From positions 1 to 7,947 of the forward strand of contig CAXTMV010000251.1 in the NCBI GenBank assembly GCA_964245425.1: DNA of 7,947 nt, written 5' to 3'. Position numbers and translations under genes: made by a program. This DNA comes from JACMLD01 sp964245425. Its GTDB lineage: Bacteria; Bacteroidota; Bacteroidia; Chitinophagales; Chitinophagaceae. Shown piece after piece: positions 1-6,198 of the stretch (position 1 is its first letter; the number at the start of each line of letters is the position of its first letter). The notes beneath the pieces were generated by a model. It did no database searches and was not told the DNA's origin. It saw nothing but the letters and a program-made list of their open reading frames with translations.

Positions 1-30
1 ACATGGCAAGCTGATAAAATAATCGTCAGG

Positions 31-115
31 GGTGAGTGGTGAATCGTGAGTCAGTACCCCGACACGGCTCACCACTCACCACTCACCACTCACCACTCAC
101 CATTCACCACTCACT
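31..115. repeat. long imperfect inverted repeat upstream of the DUF62 gene
   Basis: The left arm (31-51) is the reverse complement of the right arm (95-115) at 19 of 21 positions. One of the two exceptions would be a G-T wobble, and the loop between the arms is 43 bases. The right arm is built from the heptamer tract annotated separately. A transcript through this region could fold into a long hairpin ending about 15 bases before the chosen start codon. Whether it is a regulatory leader, a terminator of an upstream gene or a dispersed repeat cannot be told from one copy. Confidence 0.75.
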
Positions 116-116
116 A
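68..116. repeat. tandem heptamer repeat, CTCACCA x7
   Basis: Seven consecutive 7-base units lie head to tail: five exact CTCACCA copies (68-102), then TTCACCA (103-109) and CTCACTA (110-116). The period of 7 is not a multiple of 3 and the tract lies before the gene's first conserved residues, so it is treated as non-coding. Read in frame it would give a low-complexity run rich in His, Thr and Ser that is unlike the start of any DUF62 protein. Confidence 0.9.
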
Positions 117-129
117 CAAAACCCGCAAC

Positions 130-1036
130 ATGCCATTAGTCACCCTCACATCAGACATCGGTTACCAGGACTACCAGGTGGGGGCTGCCAAAGGACGATT
201 GTTACAGATAAACCCAACACTCAGCATTGCAGATATTACCCACCAGCTGCCTCCTTTTAATTACATCCAGTCTGCCTATATCTGCCGCAATGCCATCAAA
301 AACTTTCCGCCTTTCACTTTTCATATTGTGCTGATGAACCTTTTTGACCATAAAGCGGCTCACCTGCTGCTGGCCTTTCACCAGGATCAATATATACTCT
401 GTGCCGATAATGGCCTGCTGACCATGATTTCCGAAGGCAGACCCGAAATGGTGATTGGCCTGGCGGCAGACAAAGACAAAATTAAAAACAGCCTGTACTG
501 CATAGAGGTGATGGGCCAGGCCATCCAGGCGGTTACAGAAGGCCGGCGCCTGCAGGATATCGGCCAGCCTGATTTTGAGCTGGTAGAAAAGAATCACCTG
601 CGCCCTTACCTCACGCCAGACGGCATGGAAGGCCAGATCATCTTCATTGATANNNNNNNNNNNNNNNNNNNNNNNNNNNNNNNNNNNNNNNNNNNNNNNN
701 NNNNNNNNNNNNNNNNNNNNNNNNNNNNNNNNNNNNNNNNNCGTGATCGTAAACATCACAAAAGAGCAGTTTGAAGCACAGCGGGCCCATCGCCCTTTCC
801 GGATTGAAACCCGGCGGCACGATCACCATATTGAAACCCTGAGTGAAACCTATGCCGATGTGCCGGAAGGTGAGAAACTGGCTTTGTTCAATTCAGCCGG
901 TTATCTTGAAATTGCCATCAATAAGGGCAATGCCGCGGGGCTTTTGTTCGGCCTCATGGGCTATAAGGAAGAGCCCGCCAATCCCTACCTGCAAAACCGG
1001 CTGTTTTATAATAAGGTGAAGATCTATTTTGGATGA
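130..1036 (+). CDS. DUF62 / SAM hydroxide adenosyltransferase-family protein (divergent; interrupted by assembly gap)
   Basis: Characterised family members hydrolyse S-adenosylmethionine to adenosine and methionine; the fluorinases and chlorinases are relatives. The N-terminal domain shows TSDIGYQDYQVGAAKG (residues 7-22, matching the family's TDFGxxDxxVGxxKG) and ADNGLL (92-97). The C-terminal domain shows the NSAGYLEIA adenine-site motif after TYADVPEGE. The ATG at 130 is chosen because MPLVTLTSD gives the normal family start; in-frame GTG at 46 would add repeat-encoded residues. No Shine-Dalgarno is seen. An 89-N gap (653-741) splits the gene, and the frames on its two sides differ by one base. 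Homology suggests four codons are missing, giving an intact protein of about 275 residues, the usual length. The canonical catalytic Asp, Arg and His appear as Asn70, Ala77 and Tyr123, so SAM hydrolase activity is uncertain. Family assignment is firm; function is not. Confidence 0.85.
653..741. other. assembly gap (89 N)
   Basis: A run of 89 undetermined bases lies inside the DUF62 gene. Codons are in one frame up to GAT ending at 651 (IIFID) and resume one base out of frame with GTG at 743 (VIVNITKEQF). The family motif IDxFGNxIxNI bridges the two sides if only four codons (12 bases, about 10 of them unknown) are missing. The N count therefore looks like a scaffolding estimate and not a real distance. 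Confidence 0.95.
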
Positions 1037-1068
1037 GGGAACGCAGCTTTTCATATTATGATAATTAG

Positions 1069-1096
1069 GATGGGCTGACCCAATCACTTGTTTTTT
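1069..1096 (+). terminator. weak candidate terminator after the DUF62 gene
   Basis: GATGGG (1069-1074) can pair with CCC-A-ATC (1079-1085, one bulged A) around a CTGA loop, and a T6 tract follows at 1091-1096. The stem is short and five bases separate it from the T tract, so this is tentative. Its position 33 bases after the stop codon is appropriate. Confidence 0.35.
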
Positions 1097-1221
1097 CTGA
1101 ATTACGCCGGATTGACGGAATTAAATCAGTTCTCTCATGAGAATCCTAAAAATCCGCGTTCCATCCCAGAAAATCTTCCGTTAAAAAAGGAAGGCAGCAC
1201 CGTTCTTTACGCTTAGACCGT
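1097..1221. other. non-coding spacer with traces of a possible decayed repeat
   Basis: No ORF or RNA gene is seen here. Short inverted matches occur within the wider spacer: TTAGGAT at 1065-1071 with ATCCTAA at 1143-1149, GGAACGC at 1038-1044 with GCGTTCC at 1156-1162, and a small TTCTC/GAGAA hairpin at 1130-1143. The nesting of these pairs suggests a degraded palindromic intergenic element, but the sequence alone does not prove it. Confidence 0.3.
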
Positions 1222-1229
1222 TATATTTG
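1222..1229 (+). promoter_or_regulatory. candidate Bacteroidota -7 promoter box
   Basis: TATATTTG matches the Bacteroidota housekeeping sigma factor -7 consensus TAnnTTTG exactly and lies 26 bases before the ATG of the DUF2723 gene, which would give a short leader of about 20 bases. A clear -33 TTG box at the expected distance is not visible (only a TTC at 1203-1205 with short spacing), so confidence is moderate. Confidence 0.4.
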
Positions 1230-1255
1230 CCCCACTTTTTCAAAACCAATGCATT

Positions 1256-4200
1256 ATGACTTTTAAACGAGTGAACAACATTACCGGCTGGATTGTGTGT
1301 GCGATTGCCTGTACCGTATATATTATGACCATGGAAGCAACCGGTAGCTTCTGGGACTGCGGAGAGTTTATTTCAAGCACGTTTAAAATGCAGATCCCCC
1401 ACCCGCCCGGAGCACCATTGTTTGTAATGCTGGGCCGTATGTTTATCGTCAGTTTTTCCTGGCTGTTTGGCAGCGGTCCCGAAGGTGCTGCCCGATCGGT
1501 GAATATGATGAGCGCCCTGGCCAGCGGTTTTAGTATCCTGTTCCTGTTCTGGAGCATCACCCATTTTGCCCGCAAAATAGTAATTACTAATAATAAGGTA
1601 GATCCTACCAGGGACCAGCTGTTTTCTATTATGGCAGCCGGCGCCGTAGGTGCCCTTGCCTATACCTTTAGCGACTCCTTCTGGTTCAGCGCCGTAGAGG
1701 GTGAAGTATATGGTATGTCTTCCCTGTTCACCGCGTTGGTATTCTGGGCCATGCTGAAATGGGAATACAATGCTGACAACCCTGGCGCAGATAAATGGAT
1801 CATCTTTATCTTTTTCCTGATGGGGCTTTCTATTGGCGTTCACCTGCTGGGTATCTTAACCATACCCGCCATTGTAATGGTGTATTATTTTAAAAGATAC
1901 AAAACAACCCTCTGGGGCACCATTTGGGCCTTTCTGATCGGATGTGTGATTACCGGCTTTGTGCAGAAAGTAATGATACAGTATACTGTTGCAGGCGCGG
2001 GCTGGTTCGATATAAAGTTTGTAAACAATTTTCACCTGCCCTTTTTCAGCGGCTTTATCTTTTTCTTTGTGTTGCTCGCCGTCCTTTTCTTTTTTGGCCT
2101 TCGCATCGCCAACAAAAGAAACTGGTCTTTTGTATCGCTCGGTATCTGGTCGGCTATTTTTATGCTGATGGGTTATTCCACCTATGTTACCACCATGATC
2201 CGCTCCAATGCCAACCCGGCCGTGGATATGTACAATGTAGACAACCCCAATTCATTGGTGGGCTACCTGGGCCGCGACCAGTATGGTGATTTTCCGCTGA
2301 TCTACGGCCAGGTATTTACCGCCCAGCCGGAAAGCTACGATGACGCGGGTAGTGATATGAAATATACCAAGGGCACGAACAGCTACATCGAGATAGGAAA
2401 AGATCCCAAACCGGTGTACAATGCAGATGATATGATGTTCTTCCCCCGTGTATGGGATGCCAGCAACGACCAGGGGCACGCCACTTTTTACAAGGATTAC
2501 CTCGACCTCGCCGACGGCGAAAAGCCCGGCTTCGGCAAAAACCTTGATTTCTTTTTCCGTTACCAGGTTTCGTGGATGTATGGCCGTTACTTTATGTGGA
2601 ACTTTGCCGGCAAACAAAACGATATACAGGGCTTTTCGCAGGGCAACCCCCGCGACGGCAACTGGTTAACCGGCATCGGCTTCTTTGATCAGTACATCCT
2701 CCGCCTGGGCGACCAGAACAACCTGCCGGACAGTATTAAGCACAATAAAGCCCATAATACCCTGTTTGCTTTGCCTTTCTTCCTGGGTATCATCGGCATG
2801 GTATTCCATTATTTTAAAAACAGGAAGGACTTCCTGGTGGCAGGCCTGCTGTTTTTCTTTACGGGCTTTGCCATTGTACTGTACCTGAACCAGGCAGGCA
2901 ACCAGCCCAGGGAACGTGATTATGCCTATGTTGGCTCCTTCTATGCATTTGCCATCTGGATTGGCCTGGGTGTATTGCAGGTAAAAGAATGGCTGCAAAA
3001 CAAACTGAGCGCAAACGTTGCCACCACCATCGCTTTTGCGGTATGTATGCTGGCCGTGCCCGTACTGATGGGCCAGCAGGAATGGGACGATCATGATCGC
3101 AGTAAAAAAGTACTGGCCCGCGACCTGGCCAAAGACTACCTGGAAAGCTGCGCACCCAATGCCATCCTCTTTACTTATGGCGATAACGACACCTATCCCC
3201 TCTGGTATGCGCAGGAAGTAGAAGGCATCCGACCCGATGTGCGGGTTATCAATAACAGCCTGCTGGGCATCGACTGGTACATTAACCAGTTGCGCTATAA
3301 AGTAAACAGCAGCGACCCGATAGATGTTATCTGGGATGAAAACAAGATACAGGGTAATAACCGCAACTATGTATACATCAACCCCCGGCAAGACCTGAGC
3401 CAGGAAAGCTATTACGATGTCTACCAGATCATGAAAGATTTTGTAGGCAGCGATGATGCCGATAAAAAAGTAACCACCCAGGGCGGAGAAGCACTTAGTT
3501 ACCTGCCTACCCGCCGCTTAAAGCTGCCCGTAGACGAAAAAACGGTGCGCAGCAACGGCACCGTAAACCCCGGAGATACCGTTGTAAATGAAGTTGATTT
3601 TGAACTGGCCAAAAATAAAAACATCCTTTTCAAAAATGACCTGGCCATTATCAATATCATTGCCGCCAACAAATGGAAAAGGCCCATCTATTTCACAGCG
3701 CCCAATACCGGACAGGAACTGGGTCTTTCCAATTACCTGCGCAAAGATGGCCTCACCTACCGGCTGGTGCCGGTTAAGAACAATACCGGCCTGAACACAG
3801 ACTGGGTGGTAGACAAACTGTTGCACAAATATGGCTTTGGCGGCGCCAATATAAAGGGGGTCTATTTCGACGAGCAGAACCGTGTACACCTCAACAGCAT
3901 CCGCCAAACCTATGCAGATGGCGCTGCTGGCCTGGCAGACAATGGCAACAAAGACGGCGCAAAAAAATTACTGGATATGGCCGACAAAGGCATCCTGGAA
4001 GAAAATATGCCTTATGCGATGGTAAGCCATGGCAACCAGCACAATTATTTCAGCCTGCGTTTCCTGGAAGCCTGTTATAAGGCAGGGTATGCACAACTGG
4101 CCGACCATGTGTCTAAAGCGCTGCACAAAGACCTTGACCAGCAGACAAAATATTACCAGTCTTTGCCCGACTACCGGCAGGAATCAATGAAGGGCGAGCA

Positions 4201-4342
4201 GCAAAGCACCCAGCAAATGGTACAACTGCTCACCATGATGGAAGGCCAGTACAAGCCAGGCAGCCTGCAGGGCGGTGGGGAACTAGACAAAATCATCGGT
4301 ACCCCCACCGACAGCAATAAAAAACCGGCACCGGGTAAATAA
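1256..4342 (+). CDS. DUF2723 family membrane protein, GT-C/TMEM260-like putative protein O-glycosyltransferase
   Basis: This 1028-residue protein has about 13 hydrophobic segments (roughly 9-26, 53-72, 80-104, 122-144, 151-169, 181-212 which may be two, 219-241, 263-285, 292-315, 505-521, 525-544, 557-576, 586-606), a large loop at about 316-503, and a soluble C-terminal domain from about 607. Signature motifs are WDCGEF (33-38) and HPPG (49-52) after the first helix, AVEGEVY (146-152), RYFMWNFAGKQND in the loop, RERDYAYVGSF (from 552) and GDNDTYPLWYAQEVEG (from 642). Acidic residues after helix 1 (Asp34, Glu37) are where GT-C glycosyltransferases carry the catalytic acid. The human DUF2723 member TMEM260 is a protein O-mannosyltransferase, so transfer of a lipid-linked sugar to secreted proteins is a reasonable inference; the bacterial substrate is unknown. 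ATG 1256 sits just before the first helix. The gene has its own candidate promoter and terminator and looks monocistronic. Confidence 0.9.
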   Translation: MTFKRVNNITGWIVCAIACTVYIMTMEATGSFWDCGEFISSTFKMQIPHPPGAPLFVMLGRMFIVSFSWLFGSGPEGAARSVNMMSALASGFSILFLFWSITHFARKIVITNNKVDPTRDQLFSIMAAGAVGALAYTFSDSFWFSAVEGEVYGMSSLFTALVFWAMLKWEYNADNPGADKWIIFIFFLMGLSIGVHLLGILTIPAIVMVYYFKRYKTTLWGTIWAFLIGCVITGFVQKVMIQYTVAGAGWFDIKFVNNFHLPFFSGFIFFFVLLAVLFFFGLRIANKRNWSFVSLGIWSAIFMLMGYSTYVTTMIRSNANPAVDMYNVDNPNSLVGYLGRDQYGDFPLIYGQVFTAQPESYDDAGSDMKYTKGTNSYIEIGKDPKPVYNADDMMFFPRVWDASNDQGHATFYKDYLDLADGEKPGFGKNLDFFFRYQVSWMYGRYFMWNFAGKQNDIQGFSQGNPRDGNWLTGIGFFDQYILRLGDQNNLPDSIKHNKAHNTLFALPFFLGIIGMVFHYFKNRKDFLVAGLLFFFTGFAIVLYLNQAGNQPRERDYAYVGSFYAFAIWIGLGVLQVKEWLQNKLSANVATTIAFAVCMLAVPVLMGQQEWDDHDRSKKVLARDLAKDYLESCAPNAILFTYGDNDTYPLWYAQEVEGIRPDVRVINNSLLGIDWYINQLRYKVNSSDPIDVIWDENKIQGNNRNYVYINPRQDLSQESYYDVYQIMKDFVGSDDADKKVTTQGGEALSYLPTRRLKLPVDEKTVRSNGTVNPGDTVVNEVDFELAKNKNILFKNDLAIINIIAANKWKRPIYFTAPNTGQELGLSNYLRKDGLTYRLVPVKNNTGLNTDWVVDKLLHKYGFGGANIKGVYFDEQNRVHLNSIRQTYADGAAGLADNGNKDGAKKLLDMADKGILEENMPYAMVSHGNQHNYFSLRFLEACYKAGYAQLADHVSKALHKDLDQQTKYYQSLPDYRQESMKGEQQSTQQMVQLLTMMEGQYKPGSLQGGGELDKIIGTPTDSNKKPAPGK

Positions 4343-4362
4343 CAATTTGTTGATACAGCCCT

Positions 4363-4385
4363 GAACCCCGCTTTTGGCGGGGTTC
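4363..4385 (+). terminator. stem-loop terminator after the DUF2723 gene
   Basis: A perfect 9 bp stem, GAACCCCGC (4363-4371) with GCGGGGTTC (4377-4385), closes a TTTTG loop 20 bases after the stop codon. The following TTCATTAC is only weakly T-rich, so termination strength is uncertain, but the GC-rich stem and placement are typical. Confidence 0.75.
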
Positions 4386-4433
4386 TTCATTACAACTAAT
4401 TTGTAGTTAGGTTGTTAATGTATCGGTATCATC

Positions 4434-4470
4434 ATAAGGTCGATGGCCCCTTTTTGGCCGGGCACCTTAT
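4434..4470 (+). repeat. palindromic repeat, single forward copy
   Basis: The outer arms ATAAGGT (4434-4440) and ACCTTAT (4464-4470) are perfect complements. Inside them, a GC-rich inner stem (GGCC at 4445-4448 with GGCC at 4456-4459, or GCCC at 4446-4449 with GGGC at 4460-4463) brackets a TTTTT run. The layout AAGGT, GC-rich arm, TTTTT, GC-rich arm, ACCTT is the same as in the tandem units at 7757-7947, so this is a diverged member of that family. Confidence 0.7.
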
Positions 4471-4477
4471 CATCTGC

Positions 4478-4510
4478 AAGGCTTAGCCGCCCAAAAAGGG
4501 TTACCCGCCC
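4478..4510 (-). repeat. palindromic repeat, single reverse-oriented copy
   Basis: AGCCGCCCAAAAAGGG (4483-4498) is the exact 16-base reverse complement of a segment of the downstream tandem units (for example 7807-7822). The flanks, AAGG at 4478 and TTACCCGCC after the A5G3 run, are diverged arm sequences. It lies 7 bases after the forward copy in the opposite orientation. Confidence 0.7.
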
Positions 4511-4551
4511 TGCTGCTGACAGCTATACCAAAAAGTTGTAAATTACAGAAT

Positions 4552-5649
4552 ATGAGAGGTTATTTCTTTTCCAAATTTGATGAGAACCAGGATGGCAAAT
4601 CAGCTTTCGACAAGCTGATGGAATTGTTTATGCAGTTGCTGACCTATACCAGTGGCGATGTAGGCGAGGCTTTACAATGGCTGAATGAACTGGACCGGCA
4701 GTTTGAACTGACTAATCCGGAATACGGCATGGGCGATTTTATCGATGACCTGAAAGACAAGGGTTATATCGATGAAAATAAACAGACAGGCGAAATAAAG
4801 ATCACTGCTAAAACAGAACAGGGCATTCGCAAGAAAAGCCTGGAAGAGATTTTTGGCAAACTAAAAAAAACCAAACAGGGCGATCACAATACCCGCAAGC
4901 CCGGCCAGGGCGATGAGATAAGTCCCGACAGCCGGCCTTACCAGTTTGGCGATATGCTGGAACAGATTGATTTTACAGAATCGATCCGGAATGCACAGAT
5001 CAACCACGGGCTGGATAGTTTCTCGATGCAGGAAGATGATCTGCAAATCAGGGAAACAGATTTTAAATCGCAGACCTCTACAGTGCTGATGATCGACATT
5101 TCCCATTCCATGATCCTGTACGGGGAAGACCGTATTACACCGGCCAAAAAAGTGGCCATGGCCTTGAGCGAACTGATTACCACCAAATACCCCAAGGATA
5201 CATTGGATATTGTTGTGTTTGGGAATGATGCCTGGCCCGTAGAAATAAAAGATCTGCCTTACCTGCAGGTAGGCCCCTACCACACCAATACGGTGGCGGG
5301 GCTGGAACTGGCCATGGATATTTTAAGGCGGCGGCGCAACCCCAACAAGCAGATCTTTATGATTACCGATGGTAAGCCTACCTGCCTGAAAGTGGGAAAG
5401 AAATATTATAAAAACAGTTTTGGACTGGATAGGAAGATTACTTCCCGCTGCCTGAACCTGGCCGCCCAGTGCAAAAAATTAAAGATACCTATTACCACTT
5501 TCATGATTGCTTCCGACCCTTACCTGCAGCGTTTTGTAAATGAATTTACAGAAACCAATAACGGTAAGGCTTTCTTTGCCGCACTTGATCAGCTCGGCGC
5601 CTTTATATTCAAAGATTTTGACAGCGGAAAAAGGAAAACCGTTTATTAA
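4552..5649 (+). CDS. VWA-domain protein, partner of the ChlI/MoxR-type ATPase
   Basis: This 365-residue protein has a mostly helical N-terminal region (about 1-90), a charged linker (about 95-130), a connecting segment beginning PYQFGDMLEQIDFTESIRNA, and a C-terminal von Willebrand A domain (about 175-350). The metal-ion site is complete: DxSxS as Asp182, Ser184, Ser186 in MIDISHSM, Thr245 in HTNTVAGL, and Asp273 in MITDGKPT. No signal peptide or membrane segment is seen, so it should be cytoplasmic. Proteins of this shape occur beside ChlI-like AAA+ ATPases, and the family pattern recalls ChlD/BchD, NorD and CoxE; one such ATPase is encoded two genes downstream. The start ATG follows an A/T-rich stretch without a Shine-Dalgarno. 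The client is unknown. The next gene starts 14 bases after the stop, which supports cotranscription. Confidence 0.85.
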   Translation: MRGYFFSKFDENQDGKSAFDKLMELFMQLLTYTSGDVGEALQWLNELDRQFELTNPEYGMGDFIDDLKDKGYIDENKQTGEIKITAKTEQGIRKKSLEEIFGKLKKTKQGDHNTRKPGQGDEISPDSRPYQFGDMLEQIDFTESIRNAQINHGLDSFSMQEDDLQIRETDFKSQTSTVLMIDISHSMILYGEDRITPAKKVAMALSELITTKYPKDTLDIVVFGNDAWPVEIKDLPYLQVGPYHTNTVAGLELAMDILRRRRNPNKQIFMITDGKPTCLKVGKKYYKNSFGLDRKITSRCLNLAAQCKKLKIPITTFMIASDPYLQRFVNEFTETNNGKAFFAALDQLGAFIFKDFDSGKRKTVY

Positions 5650-5663
5650 TCTTACACTTTACT

Positions 5664-6113
5664 ATGAATAATAATAAACTTGTCACGGTAACAGTGACTA
5701 TATTACTTGTTGCCATGGCCCTGTACTATACTTATAAATTTACCGTCAGGCATTCTGCGCCGGTAGCCATGACGCTTGATATGGCGGATACAGCTGACAG
5801 TGCCATTGAAGCTGCAACAAAAAATGGCACTTCCTTTACGGTCATCTTGTTGAAGGCAGGACGCTATTACTGTTATTCGAATAAACTGCAGGAAGGCATG
5901 CAGGTAGACTCCGGTCAGCTGGAACCGGTGTTGGTCAAAAAGAAAAAAGAGGTACAGCCGGCTGATTTGATGGTGGCCATAAAGCCGTCTTTGGAAGCAT
6001 CCTATGCAGCCATTGTAAATATGCTGGATGAAATGACAATCACCCGTATAAAAAGATACAAGACAACAGGCTTAACACCCGAAGAAACAGGTTTTATAAA
6101 AAATTTGCATTGA
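5664..6113 (+). CDS. small membrane-anchored ExbD/TolR-like protein
   Basis: This 149-residue protein has one N-terminal membrane segment (about 6-24, hydrophobic and followed by a basic/aromatic edge) and a periplasmic-type remainder. Residues 102-132, with IKPSLEASYAAIVNMLDEM then TITRIKRY, closely resemble the C-terminal domain of Bacteroidota ExbD proteins, where an IKP...Y..(V)(D/N).LDEM.I..(K/R)RY pattern is characteristic. ExbD normally works with ExbB/TonB to couple proton flow to outer-membrane transport. Here no ExbB or TonB gene lies next to it, and the membrane segment has no acidic residue, whereas ExbD/TolR carry a conserved proton-handling Asp. It may be a structural adaptor, not a proton-driven motor part. 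It lies 14 bases after the VWA gene and 85 bases before the ATPase gene. Family assignment is by recalled pattern. Confidence 0.6.
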   Translation: MNNNKLVTVTVTILLVAMALYYTYKFTVRHSAPVAMTLDMADTADSAIEAATKNGTSFTVILLKAGRYYCYSNKLQEGMQVDSGQLEPVLVKKKKEVQPADLMVAIKPSLEASYAAIVNMLDEMTITRIKRYKTTGLTPEETGFIKNLH

Positions 6114-6198
6114 GAAAACGGAAGACCATTAACCGCAGCCAGGCCGGCTACCGTTGATTGCTTTATCACCCGCAACAGAGACTATTTAAAAAAACAAA

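Noticed and set aside
46..129. N-terminal extension of the DUF62 gene from GTG at 46, and an overlapping frame opening at GTG 36
   Set aside because: Both would translate the CTCACCA heptamers into low-complexity His/Thr/Ser peptide. The family's conserved start is MPLVTLTSD at 130.
647..1036. A separate gene starting inside the assembly gap
   Set aside because: Its residues after the gap are the C-terminal domain of the same DUF62 protein; the apparent split comes from the wrong N count.
130..1036. Naming the DUF62 protein a SAM-dependent chlorinase/fluorinase
   Set aside because: That label is often transferred automatically to DUF62 members. Halogenases are a small branch, and nothing in this sequence or its neighbours indicates halogenation.
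2666..3391. Long open frame on the - strand opposite the DUF2723 gene, and other long antisense frames inside the five genes
   Set aside because: They lie entirely within strongly conserved + strand genes, match no family I recognise, and have atypical composition; they are shadows of the coding strand.
6154..6190. Possible promoter (TTG at 6158-6160, TATTTAAA at 6183-6190) in the 85-base gap before the ATPase gene
   Set aside because: The -7 box departs from TAnnTTTG and the transcript would start almost at the ATG. Cotranscription with the upstream genes is equally likely.
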